Source: Clostridiaceae bacterium Marseille-Q3526 (lineage in GTDB: Bacteria; Bacillota; Clostridia; Lachnospirales; Lachnospiraceae). From it: a stretch of DNA of 64,000 nt. Under the pieces are notes generated by a model, which was not told where the DNA came from, ran no database searches, and saw nothing but the letters and a program-made list of their open reading frames with translations. A program made the translations under genes and the position numbers. Location: the NCBI GenBank assembly GCA_018223375.1, contig JAGTTS010000007.1, positions 62,001-126,000 on the forward strand, read 5' to 3'. This document shows, piece by piece, positions 32,471 through 41,313 of this stretch (positions are counted from its first letter, which is position 1; each line of letters begins with the position of its first letter).

Positions 32471-33232
32471 TTGGAATCATATACCAGCTTTGCGGCAGTT
32501 TACGATATGTTTATGGACAATATTCCCTATGAGGAGTGGGCATCCTATGTGATTTCGCTTCTCAGGGAGGAGGGGATTGACGACGGCCTGGTTCTGGATC
32601 TGGGATGCGGAACCGGAAGCCTGACTGAGATTCTGGCCAGAGAGGGCTACGACATGACGGGAATCGATCTGTCGCCGGACATGCTCCAGATTGCCATGGA
32701 GAAACGGATGGAATCTGGCCGGGATATTCTTTACCTGAATCAGGATATGAGGGAGTTTGAGCTCTATGGGACCGTGAGAGCCATTGTCAGCATCTGCGAC
32801 TCCATGAATTATCTGCTGGAGAAGGAGGATTTGGTGCAGACGCTTCGGCTGGCCAACAACTACCTGGATCCAGGCGGCGTTTTTATTTTCGACCTGAATA
32901 CAGAGCACAAGTACAGAGATATTCTGGGACAGTGTACCATCGCCGAGGACAGGGAAGAGAGCAGTTTTATCTGGGATAATAATTTCGACGAGGAGACGGG
33001 GATCAATGAGTACAATCTGAGTCTTTTCATCCAGGAGGAGGAAGACCTCTATCGAAAATACCAGGAAACCCATTATCAGAAGGCCTACAGCCTGGACGAG
33101 GTGAGAGCCGCTGTGGAGGAGGCAGGGATGGAGCTTGCAGCCGTCTACGACGCCTTTACCAGAAACGCTCCGTCAGAGGACAGCGAGCGCGTCTATGTGA
33201 TCGCCAGAGAGAAGGGCAAGCATCGAAAATAG
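32471..33232 (+). CDS. Class I SAM-dependent methyltransferase
   Basis: A 253-residue protein. Motif I is VLDLGCGTGSLTEILA (residues ~43-58), motif II GIDLSPDMLQIA, and motif IV region VSICDSMNYLLEKEDL with the post-motif GGVFIFDLNTEHKY. The family includes small-molecule and RNA methylases; the target is unknown. The TTG at 32471 is chosen because AGGAGGA lies 5 bases upstream and the product then starts with the usual MESYTSFAAVYD. hslO follows after 24 bases, probably on the same transcript. Confidence 0.87.
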   Translation: MESYTSFAAVYDMFMDNIPYEEWASYVISLLREEGIDDGLVLDLGCGTGSLTEILAREGYDMTGIDLSPDMLQIAMEKRMESGRDILYLNQDMREFELYGTVRAIVSICDSMNYLLEKEDLVQTLRLANNYLDPGGVFIFDLNTEHKYRDILGQCTIAEDREESSFIWDNNFDEETGINEYNLSLFIQEEEDLYRKYQETHYQKAYSLDEVRAAVEEAGMELAAVYDAFTRNAPSEDSERVYVIAREKGKHRK

Positions 33233-33256
33233 GACAGCAGAAAGGAAGAGAAAGCA

Positions 33257-34138
33257 ATGACAGATTATATGGTAAGAGCTACGGCGGCAGAGGGGCAGAT
33301 CCGCGCCTTTGCAGCCACCTCCAGAGAGACGGTTGAGACAGCCAGGAAAAATCACAATACAAGCCCAGTAGCTACGGCGGCTCTGGGAAGACTTTTGACA
33401 GCCGGAGCGATGATGGGCAGCATGATGAAGGGGGAGAAGGACCTTTTAACTCTGCGGATTGAGGGAGACGGCCCTATCGGAGGTCTCACTGTGACGGCGG
33501 ACGCCTCCGGAAACGTGAAGGGCTATGCGTTCCATCCGGAAGTAATGCTGCCTCCCAACGCCCAGGGAAAGCTGGACGTAGGCGGCGCCCTGGGAATCGG
33601 CGTGTTAAGCGTAATCCGCGATATCGGCCTGAAGGAGCCGTATGTGGGCCAGACCATTCTGGTCAGCGGAGAGATTGCGGAGGATCTGACCTACTACTAC
33701 GCTACTTCGGAGCAGACGCCTTCCTCAGTTGCCCTGGGCGTACTGATGAATAAGGACAACACGGTACGCCAGGCAGGCGGATTTATCATCCAGCTGCTTC
33801 CGGGCGCTTCCGATGACATGATTGACAGGCTGGAGGAAAAGCTGAAGGAGATTAAGCCTGTCACAGCTCTGTTAGATGAGGGGAAAACTCCGGAACAGAT
33901 TTTAGATCATATATTAGGAGAGTTTGGCCTGGAAATTCTTGATAAGACGCCAGTGAATTTCTACTGCAACTGCGATAAGAAGCGGGTGGAGAAGGCGCTT
34001 ATCAGCATTGGAAAGAAAGAGCTTCAGGACATGATTGACGAGGGAAAAGAGATTGAGGTCAACTGCCATTTCTGCAACCGCAATTATGCCTTTTCCGTGG
34101 AGGAACTGAAAGAAATGTTAAATAAAGCGGCCCGTTAA
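33257..34138 (+). CDS. hslO: Redox-regulated chaperone Hsp33
   Basis: A 293-residue Hsp33. The core has MVRATAAEGQIRAFAATSRE and RIEGDGPIGGLTVTADASG, then YYATSEQTPSSVALGVLM. The C-terminal zinc switch has CNCDKKR and CHFCNR, giving the CxC...CxxC set that releases zinc and unfolds on oxidation. It protects proteins during oxidative stress, sensible for an anaerobe. A strong terminator follows. Confidence 0.96.
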   Translation: MTDYMVRATAAEGQIRAFAATSRETVETARKNHNTSPVATAALGRLLTAGAMMGSMMKGEKDLLTLRIEGDGPIGGLTVTADASGNVKGYAFHPEVMLPPNAQGKLDVGGALGIGVLSVIRDIGLKEPYVGQTILVSGEIAEDLTYYYATSEQTPSSVALGVLMNKDNTVRQAGGFIIQLLPGASDDMIDRLEEKLKEIKPVTALLDEGKTPEQILDHILGEFGLEILDKTPVNFYCNCDKKRVEKALISIGKKELQDMIDEGKEIEVNCHFCNRNYAFSVEELKEMLNKAAR

Positions 34139-34154
34139 GGCGCCGCAGCCATCG

Positions 34155-34193
34155 AAAAAAGGACTATCAGCGGAAACTGACAGTCCTTTTTTT
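34155..34193 (+). terminator. Terminator of hslO
   Basis: AAAAAAGGACTATCAG (34155-34170) pairs with CTGACAGTCCTTTTTT (34177-34192) with one mismatch. Confidence 0.9.
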
Positions 34194-34285
34194 AATCATC
34201 TACTTAATTCAAATATAGCTTATTCACAAAATATAGGTGTAAATATATAGATTGGAAACAGGTACACTGGAAAGAGGTATAATGA

Positions 34286-34486
34286 TTAGAGCTTAGTTAC
34301 ATTAGTAGCCTGTGGTCCCTTGGCTCCGTTGACTACCTCGAACTCTACCTGAGCGCCCTCGTCAAGGGATTTGAAACCGTCCATGTTCAGACCGGAATAG
34401 TGAACGAAAACGTCGTTGCCTTCCTCGTCACAGATAAATCCGTAGCCCTTCTGGTTATTGAACCACTTTACTGTACCTTTGTGCAT
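34286..34486 (-). CDS. Cold shock protein, CspA family
   Basis: A 66-residue OB-fold protein. It has RNP1 KGYGFICDEEG and RNP2 DVFVHYSG, with MHKGTVKWFNNQ at the start. It binds single-stranded nucleic acid and acts as an RNA chaperone. A GGAGG site lies 7 bases before the start. The leader from the -10 is about 57 bases, shorter than the long cold-regulated E. coli cspA leader, and contains a GGCTT/AAGCC stem-loop. Confidence 0.97.
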   Translation of the reverse strand: MHKGTVKWFNNQKGYGFICDEEGNDVFVHYSGLNMDGFKSLDEGAQVEFEVVNGAKGPQATNVTKL

Positions 34487-34543
34487 AATAAACCTCCAAG
34501 AAAATGAAAAATGTTAAGGCTTGACTATTAAAAGCCTGCCTCA

Positions 34544-34572
34544 AGAATATCATAGTTTGAAAGGGGTGTCAA
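34544..34572 (-). promoter_or_regulatory. Promoter of the csp gene
   Basis: On the minus strand TTGACA (34572-34567), 17 bases, TATTCT (34549-34544). Confidence 0.75.
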
Positions 34573-34740
34573 ATCATTTCGGAATCTGGCCAAAAAAAAT
34601 CAAAACAAATCTCAGCTGGAATTGGCATTTGCGCCGGGAAGGCAAATGTGTTAGAATTATCTGTAGTTTTCCGGCCTGGAATCGTCCGGTGAAAGGACGT
34701 TCCGGCCAGAGGTTAAGGATGAAGAAGGAGGATGAGGGGA

Positions 34741-35286
34741 ATGAGCCTGCACAATGCAGTCGGCCATTTTCGGACCATTACAAAACATAAAATGATGGTG
34801 ATGGAAAACTGTTTCCAGGTAGGGCTTTACAGACAGGGGCTGCTTCACGATCTGTCGAAGTATTCCTGGGAGGAGTTTCGAACCGGAGTCAGGTACTATC
34901 AGGGGACGAGAAGTCCCAACGCGGCGGAAAAGGAGGTTCTGGGATATTCTGCCGCCTGGCTTCACCACAAGGGAAGAAATAAGCACCACTTTGAATACTG
35001 GATCGACTTTGCGCCTGATAAGGCCAGAGGACTGATAGGAAATAAGATGCCGCTCAAGTATGTGATTGAGATGGTGATGGATCGAATCGCCGCCTCCAAG
35101 GTCTACAAGGGAAAGGATTACACAGACGCTTCCCCCTGGGAATATTATGCCAGGGGAAAGGATTATCTGGTGATGCATCCGGAGACGCGGGCCCTTTTGG
35201 AACGGCTTCTCCTGATGTTAAAAAAGCAGGGAGAGCAGAAAACATTTGCCTATATCCGCCATCTGCTGCGGCAGGGCAGCTATTAA
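34741..35286 (+). CDS. DUF5662 family protein
   Basis: A 181-residue soluble protein of the DUF5662 family, judged from NAVGHFRTITKHKMMVMENC, GLLHDLSKYSWEEF, WLHHKGRNKHHFEYWIDF and the MPLKYVIEMVMDRIAAS stretch. The conserved H, HD, HH and NKHH residues suggest a metal site like that of HD hydrolases, but no activity is known to me. The ATG at 34741 (AGGAGG 9 bases upstream) is favoured over the ATG at 34732, which abuts the ribosome site. It converges on the exonuclease-like gene with 8 bases between stops. Confidence 0.8.
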   Translation: MSLHNAVGHFRTITKHKMMVMENCFQVGLYRQGLLHDLSKYSWEEFRTGVRYYQGTRSPNAAEKEVLGYSAAWLHHKGRNKHHFEYWIDFAPDKARGLIGNKMPLKYVIEMVMDRIAASKVYKGKDYTDASPWEYYARGKDYLVMHPETRALLERLLLMLKKQGEQKTFAYIRHLLRQGSY

Positions 35287-35294
35287 AACGAGCT

Positions 35295-36440
35295 TCAGGA
35301 GCTGGGGAGGCCGATCCAATCCAGAACATCCCTCAGATACTGGAGAGACAGCTTCGTATCCGGCTCTCTGCCGGAATCTGAGCGCCTGGAGGGGCACAGT
35401 CTGTCTAACAGCTCTGGACTGCAGGGCACATAGGTGAGACGGTCAGAGTAGTCCTTTTTGACATATTCTGAAAAGATGGGAGCGGGCTGAGGCAGGAATC
35501 TTCCCGCTGTTTTGGTATAGCAGGTTTTGGCTGTGGCCCTTTTTCTGGCGGACCGTTCCACATACTCTCCGACGCTTTTATGGACGGCGGTATCCTCATA
35601 GATTAAGTAGTAATAATCCTTATAATTTGGATAGAACCGTTTCATTTCTCCGCAGACCAGAGGAACGCTCAGGCACAGGCGGTTTCCCTCTGCTTCCAGG
35701 GAAAAGGGAGGGACTTCTGCCGCTATGGGAGAGGGGAGAACGACCGGGCTTTCATAGAGCAGACGGATCAGAGGCTCCTCTGTTCCGAAGGCGTCGGTGA
35801 CAAACGCTTCCTTCCATCCGGCAGGCATAGCGGGCAGCCGGAAGAAATCGGGATAGGAGAGGATGGGCAGAACGGCTGGCATTCCTTTCAGATCCTCTTC
35901 GTTGTGGAGTGTCAGAAGATGGTACAGATTCTGATTTTGGGAAACCAGATAATTTTCATACACCGCAATGAGCTGCCCGCCGGAAAAACGATCTTCCCTG
36001 CTGATGCCCAGAAACCGTTCCACGGTTTTCTGCTTCAGATTCTCAAGGCCCAGAAGTTTTTTAAAGGGCTTTATTTTTTTGTAGATATCAAAGCTGGCCA
36101 TATGGGAAAAGCCGCAGTCAAGGCCCAGGAAGGCGCACCGCTTTTGGAGGTAAGGAATGTCGAAGCTGTCCCCGTTAAAGTGAATCAGACGGGAGAAGTC
36201 CTTCGTATATTCAAAGAAGGCGAGGAGCAGCTGGCGTTCGCTGTCCTCTGTGTTGGCAAACCACTGAATCATCCGCCATTCATTCTTCCTGTAAAAGACG
36301 CATCCGATCAGATAGAGTCTTGAATGTTCTGCGGACAGTCCCGTTGTCTCGATGTCGAAAAAGAGAAGCTGATCCGGCGCGCCAATGCGGGAGAGTGGGT
36401 AAGATTCCGGCAGCTCCAGACGTTTTTCTATGGTAATCAC
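35295..36440 (-). CDS. RNase H-like (YprB-type) 3'-5' exonuclease family protein
   Basis: A 381-residue protein with an N-terminal RNase H-like domain (PF13482 type). DEDD residues are in FFDIETTGLSAEHSRLYLIG (~29-48), IHFNGDSFDIPYLQKRC and the HNEEDLKGM stretch near residue 185. The C-terminal ~160 residues are not assigned. It lies divergent from ruvA, with separate promoters in the gap, so a DNA-repair role is plausible but not shown. Confidence 0.82.
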   Translation of the reverse strand: MITIEKRLELPESYPLSRIGAPDQLLFFDIETTGLSAEHSRLYLIGCVFYRKNEWRMIQWFANTEDSERQLLLAFFEYTKDFSRLIHFNGDSFDIPYLQKRCAFLGLDCGFSHMASFDIYKKIKPFKKLLGLENLKQKTVERFLGISREDRFSGGQLIAVYENYLVSQNQNLYHLLTLHNEEDLKGMPAVLPILSYPDFFRLPAMPAGWKEAFVTDAFGTEEPLIRLLYESPVVLPSPIAAEVPPFSLEAEGNRLCLSVPLVCGEMKRFYPNYKDYYYLIYEDTAVHKSVGEYVERSARKRATAKTCYTKTAGRFLPQPAPIFSEYVKKDYSDRLTYVPCSPELLDRLCPSRRSDSGREPDTKLSLQYLRDVLDWIGLPSS

Positions 36441-36469
36441 AGCAGGTTCCTCCTTGTAGTATTTCTGTT

Positions 36470-36499
36470 ATTATATGACAAAAAAGGGCGGGTTTACAA
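36470..36499 (-). promoter_or_regulatory. Promoter of the exonuclease-like gene
   Basis: On the minus strand TTGTAA (36499-36494), 18 bases, TATAAT (36475-36470). Confidence 0.65.
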
Positions 36500-36540
36500 G
36501 GGAAATCTGAACGGGGAGAATGTTTGTTCGATTAATTTTC

Positions 36541-36569
36541 TTGCATTGGCACAGGCCGTATGGTATGAT
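36541..36569 (+). promoter_or_regulatory. Promoter of ruvAB
   Basis: TTGCAT (36541-36546), 17 bases, TATGAT (36564-36569) with an extended TGG (36561-36563). No clear SOS box is seen. Confidence 0.7.
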
Positions 36570-36595
36570 AGGCTGAGATAAAAGGAGAGAAAAAA

Positions 36596-37228
36596 GTGAT
36601 TTCATATATTAAAGGAACTCTGGCAGAGAAGATGGAAGGAGCGGCGGTAGTGGAAGCCGGATCCATCGGATACAGAATTTTTATGCCTGCCTCCGCTCTG
36701 GAGCTTTTAGGGGCGGTGGGGGATGAAGTGGTGGTTTACACTTATTTTCAGGTGCGCGAGGACGCTATGAGCCTGTACGGCTTTCTGAGCCGCCAGGACA
36801 GAGAGATGTTTAAGCAGCTGATTGGCGTGAACGGTATCGGCCCTAAGGCGGCCCTGGGACTTTTAGGCACGTTGAGGCCTGACGATCTGCGGCTTGCCAT
36901 TCTCACCGGGGACGCCAAGGCAATTTCCAGGGCACCTGGCATCGGTGCGAAGACGGCGCAGAGGATTATCCTGGATCTGAAGGACAAGGTGAGCGCACAG
37001 GAGATGCTGTCTTCCCTTGCCGTTCCGGCAGAGGCAGCCGCCGGGCGCGTTTCCCAGGAGGCGTCCGTCTTCAGCGCAGAGGCGGCCAGGGAGGCTGTGG
37101 ACGCTCTGGTGGCCCTTGGATATTCTAATCTGGAAGCTTCCCGGGCAGTGAAGCAGGTGGAACTTACGGAGGACATGGATGCGGAGGCTGTTCTGAAGGC
37201 CTCCCTGAAATTTCTGGCGTTTATGTAG
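36596..37228 (+). CDS. ruvA: Holliday junction branch migration protein RuvA
   Basis: A 210-residue RuvA. It begins MISYIKGTLAEKMEGAAVVE, and has FFxVREDAMSLYGF-like YFQVREDAMSLYGF, two helix-hairpin-helix motifs (IGVNGIGPKAALGLL and APGIGAKTAQRIILDLKDK) and the C-terminal domain III that contacts RuvB. It starts with GTG after AAAGGAGAG. RuvA tetramers hold four-way junctions for RuvB. ruvB follows after an 84-base gap. Confidence 0.97.
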   Translation: MISYIKGTLAEKMEGAAVVEAGSIGYRIFMPASALELLGAVGDEVVVYTYFQVREDAMSLYGFLSRQDREMFKQLIGVNGIGPKAALGLLGTLRPDDLRLAILTGDAKAISRAPGIGAKTAQRIILDLKDKVSAQEMLSSLAVPAEAAAGRVSQEASVFSAEAAREAVDALVALGYSNLEASRAVKQVELTEDMDAEAVLKASLKFLAFM

Positions 37229-37312
37229 CCGGAAAATGCAGGGATACGCAGCGCGGATCAGCCGCTGCCAGGAAATCAGAACGTGAAATAAGTGGAGACG
37301 AAGGAAGCAGAT

Positions 37313-38326
37313 ATGAGCAGAAGGATTATAACAACCGATGTGATGGAAGAGGACAAGAAAATAGAGACCAGCCTGAGACCGCAGCTTCTGGGGGAGTACA
37401 TAGGCCAGGAGCGGATCAAGGGCACGCTGAAAATCTTTATCGATGCCGCCAAATCCAGAAATGAGCCGTTAGATCACGTGCTGTTTTACGGGCCGCCGGG
37501 ACTGGGAAAGACGACGCTCTGCGGCATTATTGCCAATGAGATGGGCGTCCATATGAAAGTGACCTCCGGTCCGGCCATTGAAAAGCCGGGAGAGATTGCC
37601 GCTATTTTAAACGGCCTGTCGGAGGGGGACGTGCTTTTTGTGGATGAGATCCACCGCCTGAACCGCCAAGTGGAGGAGGTGCTCTATCCGGCGATGGAGG
37701 ACTATGCCATTGATATTATGCTGGGGAAGGATTCCAGCGCCCGCTCCATCCGTCTGGAGCTTCCGAAGTTTACGCTGGTAGGGGCTACCACCAGGGCGGG
37801 GCTTTTGACCGCTCCCCTGAGAGACAGGTTTGGAATCATCCAAAAGATGGATTTTTATACGCCTCAGGAACTGAAGGATATTGTCATGCGGTCCGCCCAG
37901 GTGATGCAGGTGGCCATTGAGGAGGAGGGAGCCTTCGAGATTGCCAGACGATCCAGGGGAACGCCAAGGCTTGCCAACCGCCTTTTAAAGCGGGTGCGGG
38001 ATTTCGCCCAGGTGAAGTACGACGGGGTGATTACGAAAGCGGTGGCTGATTTTGCCCTGGATATCCTGGATGTGGATAAGCTGGGCCTGGACAATAACGA
38101 CAGGGCCATTTTAAACGCTCTGATCCAAAAGTTTTCCGGCGGTCCGGTAGGCCTGGAGACGCTGGCGGCCTGCCTGGGAGAAGACGCGGGAACGCTGGAG
38201 GACGTCTATGAGCCCTATCTTCTGATGAACGGACTGATTAACAGGACTCCCAGAGGAAGAGTCGCCACAGAGGCAGCTTACCGCCATCTGGGCATTTCCA
38301 TGAATCCTGCGGGAGACAGGCCTTAG
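37313..38326 (+). CDS. ruvB: Holliday junction branch migration ATPase RuvB
   Basis: A 337-residue AAA+ motor. Walker A is GPPGLGKTTLCGII (~residues 60-73), Walker B FVDEIHRLNRQVEEVLYPAME, sensor 1 VGATTRAGLLTAPLRDRFG, with the C-terminal winged helix ending in RTPRGRVATEAAYRHLG. The ATG at 37313 with AAGGA upstream is preferred to a GTG seven codons earlier. It forms the branch-migration machine with RuvA. Confidence 0.97.
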   Translation: MSRRIITTDVMEEDKKIETSLRPQLLGEYIGQERIKGTLKIFIDAAKSRNEPLDHVLFYGPPGLGKTTLCGIIANEMGVHMKVTSGPAIEKPGEIAAILNGLSEGDVLFVDEIHRLNRQVEEVLYPAMEDYAIDIMLGKDSSARSIRLELPKFTLVGATTRAGLLTAPLRDRFGIIQKMDFYTPQELKDIVMRSAQVMQVAIEEEGAFEIARRSRGTPRLANRLLKRVRDFAQVKYDGVITKAVADFALDILDVDKLGLDNNDRAILNALIQKFSGGPVGLETLAACLGEDAGTLEDVYEPYLLMNGLINRTPRGRVATEAAYRHLGISMNPAGDRP

Positions 38327-38352
38327 AAAAACAGGGAATCCAAAGAAAATCA

Positions 38353-38380
38353 TTGTTTTTATAGAAAATTCAGGTATAAT
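38353..38380 (+). promoter_or_regulatory. Promoter of zapA
   Basis: TTGTTT (38353-38358), 16 bases, TATAAT (38375-38380). A transcript starting near 38387 leaves no room for a ribosome site before the ATG at 38395. Confidence 0.65.
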
Positions 38381-38439
38381 GAAGATGACGTTCTATGTCT
38401 GAAAACGAGAAGGATAAGAAAACGAAAGCGGAGAAAACC

Positions 38440-38898
38440 ATGGATTCCAAAAATTATACAGATGTTTTAATTAACGGAAAAATTTACACATTAGGCGGCG
38501 CGGAGGAGGAGAGCTACCTCCAGCAGGTGGCCAGCTATATCAATGAAAAGATGTCCGGGCTTCAGCGCCAGCCGGGTTTCCAGCGTCAGAGCGATGATTA
38601 TAAGTCTGTGATGACATGTTTAAATCTGGCGGACGATTACTTCAAGGAGAGACAGTATGCGGCCCGGCTGGAAAATGAAAATCAGAACCTGGAGAAGGAA
38701 ACCTACAGCCTGAAGCACGAGCTGGTGAGCACGCAGATGAAGCTGGAGGCTCTCCACAGGGAGACAGAGGAGCTGAGACGGCAGATGAAGGAGCTGATGC
38801 TTCGGATTCCAGAAAGAGAAGAGGCTCCGGCGGTGTCTGAGACGGCGCGGGAGGCAGAACTGGAGCAGAGCGGGGATCAGAATTCCTTAGAAGGATAG
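38440..38898 (+). CDS. zapA: Cell division protein ZapA
   Basis: A 152-residue ZapA. The globular head is SKNYTDVLINGKIYTLGGAEEESYLQQVASYINEK (shown in part), and a long coiled coil follows (LENENQNLEKETYSLKHELV to LRRQMKELMLR). ZapA bundles FtsZ filaments at the division ring. The ATG at 38440 has GGAG 6 bases upstream; the in-frame ATG at 38395 would add 15 charged residues but lies only ~8 bases after the likely transcription start. The acidic tail (~130-152) is not conserved in the family. Confidence 0.88.
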   Translation: MDSKNYTDVLINGKIYTLGGAEEESYLQQVASYINEKMSGLQRQPGFQRQSDDYKSVMTCLNLADDYFKERQYAARLENENQNLEKETYSLKHELVSTQMKLEALHRETEELRRQMKELMLRIPEREEAPAVSETAREAELEQSGDQNSLEG

Positions 38899-38911
38899 TG
38901 AAACAGCGGCG

Positions 38912-38945
38912 AAAGGCTGATGTGCGTGGCGCGCATCAGCCTTTT
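38912..38945 (+). terminator. Stem-loop between zapA and the U32 peptidase gene
   Basis: AAAGGCTGATGTGC (38912-38925) pairs with GCGCATCAGCCTTT (38931-38944), followed by only a short T-run. It may act as a leaky terminator. Confidence 0.65.
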
Positions 38946-38969
38946 AAAAGTAAAATGAGAGGGATGGAA

Positions 38970-41303
38970 ATGAACAGCCAGAACAGAAAACAGGAACAGG
39001 AGAAACGGTGGCAGGCCGCGGTGAAAAGAGGCGCGGAGATTCTGGCGCCAGCCGGATCCTTTGAGAGCATGAAGGCGGCTGTGGCGGCTGGAGCGGACGC
39101 CGTCTATATCGGCGGGAATAAATTCGGCGCCAGGGCCTATGCGGACAATCTGGACGAGGACAGGATGAAGGAGGCCATTGATTATGCCCACCTCCATGGC
39201 TGCCGAATTTATATGACAGTGAATACCCTGGTAAAGGAGCGGGAGATGAAGGAGCTTTACAGCTATCTGCTCCCTTACTACGAGCAGGGGCTGGACGCGG
39301 TGATTGTCCAGGATATGGGAGTATTCTCCTTTGTAAAACGGCATTTTCCGGATCTGGACGTTCACGCCAGCACCCAGATGACAGTGACGGGAGCGCCGGG
39401 AGCGGCCCTGATCGGCAGAATGGGAGCGTCCAGGATTGTGACGGCCAGAGAGCTTTCCCTGGAGGAGATAGAGGAGATATACAGGGAGACAGGGGCTGAG
39501 ATTGAAAGCTTTGTCCATGGAGCGCTCTGCTACTGCTATTCCGGCCAGTGTCTGTTCAGCAGCCTCATCGGAGGCAGAAGCGGAAACAGGGGCCGGTGCG
39601 CCCAGACCTGCCGCCTGCCGTTTTCTGTCAGAAGAGGGAAGGAGCTTCTGAATGGAAAAAACGAAAAATATGTGCTGAGCCTCAAGGACCTGTGCAGTCT
39701 TGACATTCTGCCGGATATTCTGGAGGCTGGGGTATTTTCGCTGAAAATCGAGGGCAGAATGAAAAGTCCCCGCTACACGGCAGGCGTGGTGTCCATTTAC
39801 AGAAAATATGTGGACCAGTACATGAAATATGGACGAAAGGGATATCAGGTGGATCCGGCAGATCGAAAGACACTGCTTGACCTGTTTGACCGGGGAGGCC
39901 AGACGGAGGGCTATTACAGGGAGCACAATGGCAGAGATATGGTGGTTCTGAAGGAAAAGCCGGCCTTTCGGGAGGAAAACCGGCCGCTGTACGATTATCT
40001 GGATAAAACCTATGTAAACGCATCTCTTCAGGAACCGGTTCTGGGATGGGCCAGAGCTGCGGAGGGAGAGGAACTGAGGCTGAAGCTCCAGACAGACAGT
40101 TTTGGAAGCACCATAGAGGCGGAGGTTTCCGGCGGTCCTGTCCAGACGGCAAAAAATCAGCCCATGGCGGCGGAGCGCATAGAAAAGCAGCTGAATAAGA
40201 CGGGAAATACGCCGTTTTATTTTCAGTCCCTGCAGGTGGAGACAGAGGGAAACTGCTTCATTCCGGTGCAGGAGCTGAACGAACTGAGAAGAAATGCCTT
40301 TGAAAAGCTGGAAACGCAGCTTCTAAGCCAATTCAGAAGACAGGAACCGTCTGGACATGAGAACGGCGAAGGAGACGGGAAAAAGGCGCAGGAGGAAAAG
40401 CTTCAGAAGAGGGAAATTTCGGAGAACGGCACAGAAGGAGAGAAGAAGGGCAGAGAACAGGCGGTTCTTCACGTGTCGCTGGAGGAGCCGGAAGGACTTG
40501 AAACGGTTCTCTCGTTCCGGCAGGCGGCCGTTATTTCCATCGACGCGGCCGGATTTCCGGCTGAGAGCTGGAAGCAGACGGTTTTAAACTGCCATGAGAG
40601 GGGAAAGGAGTGCCTTCTTTTGCTGCCGCACATTTACAGGGCGGAGGCAAAGCGGTATTTTGACGCCCATCTGAGGGAGCTTTCCGAGGCCGGCTTTGAC
40701 GGGGCTGTAATCCGGGCCTGGGAGGAAGCGGAACTGATTGCCAGATGGAGACGGGAAGGCGTGTTTTTCCCGAAAATCACAGTCTTTGATCATGGACTGT
40801 ACAGCTTTAACAGCCTCTCGGAAGAGTGGATGGAGCAGATGCTTCCAGGAGAGACGATCCGGTTTACAGCGCCTCTTGAATTAAACAGCAGAGAGCTGGA
40901 GGAGAAGGAAATCCGCGGGGAAGAGCTGATGGTCTATGGAAATATTCCTATGATGGTGACGGCTCAGTGTCTGAAAAAGACGCTGGAAGGCTGTACGGGA
41001 AGGCCGGAGCTTCTGTGGATGAAGGATCGGAAGGGCAAGGAGTTCCCGGTGAAGAATCACTGCCGGTTCTGCTACAATACGATTTATAATTCCAGTCCTC
41101 TGTCTCTTCTGGCAGACAGAAGCCTCATTGAGAGACTGGGACCGTCTGTTCTCAGGCTTTCCTTTACCACTGAACAGCCAGAGCGGATCCGGGAGGTATT
41201 GAAGGCCTTTTCAGAGGAATTTATCTCCGGAACGGAGAAAGGCGGGGCGCCTGAACTGTCAGGCGAGTTTACAAGAGGCCATTTTAAGCGCGGAGCGGAG
41301 TAG
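38970..41303 (+). CDS. Peptidase U32 family protein with DUF3656
   Basis: A 777-residue U32 protein. The catalytic-type half has ILAPAGSFESMKAAVAAGAD, AVYIGGNKFGARAYADN, VNTLVKEREM, and the Cys signature ALCYCYSGQCLFSSLIGGRS with NRGRCAQTCRLPF, cysteines that in relatives bind an iron-sulfur cluster. A DUF3656-type middle and a Lys/Glu-rich low-complexity insert (~460-500) precede a second U32-like half ending in CRFCYNTIYNSSPLSLLADR. Characterised relatives (RlhA, TrhP) hydroxylate 23S rRNA or tRNA rather than cut collagen. The ATG at 38970 has AGAGGG 6 bases upstream. Confidence 0.88.
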   Translation: MNSQNRKQEQEKRWQAAVKRGAEILAPAGSFESMKAAVAAGADAVYIGGNKFGARAYADNLDEDRMKEAIDYAHLHGCRIYMTVNTLVKEREMKELYSYLLPYYEQGLDAVIVQDMGVFSFVKRHFPDLDVHASTQMTVTGAPGAALIGRMGASRIVTARELSLEEIEEIYRETGAEIESFVHGALCYCYSGQCLFSSLIGGRSGNRGRCAQTCRLPFSVRRGKELLNGKNEKYVLSLKDLCSLDILPDILEAGVFSLKIEGRMKSPRYTAGVVSIYRKYVDQYMKYGRKGYQVDPADRKTLLDLFDRGGQTEGYYREHNGRDMVVLKEKPAFREENRPLYDYLDKTYVNASLQEPVLGWARAAEGEELRLKLQTDSFGSTIEAEVSGGPVQTAKNQPMAAERIEKQLNKTGNTPFYFQSLQVETEGNCFIPVQELNELRRNAFEKLETQLLSQFRRQEPSGHENGEGDGKKAQEEKLQKREISENGTEGEKKGREQAVLHVSLEEPEGLETVLSFRQAAVISIDAAGFPAESWKQTVLNCHERGKECLLLLPHIYRAEAKRYFDAHLRELSEAGFDGAVIRAWEEAELIARWRREGVFFPKITVFDHGLYSFNSLSEEWMEQMLPGETIRFTAPLELNSRELEEKEIRGEELMVYGNIPMMVTAQCLKKTLEGCTGRPELLWMKDRKGKEFPVKNHCRFCYNTIYNSSPLSLLADRSLIERLGPSVLRLSFTTEQPERIREVLKAFSEEFISGTEKGGAPELSGEFTRGHFKRGAE

Positions 41304-41313
41304 GTGAGACATT

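Noticed and set aside
34287..34572. Long cold-sensing csp leader as in E. coli cspA
   Set aside because: The leader from the promoter to the start is only about 57 bases.
38877..39926. 349-residue minus-strand frame
   Set aside because: Antisense to the U32 peptidase gene and its leader; composition is that of a shadow frame.
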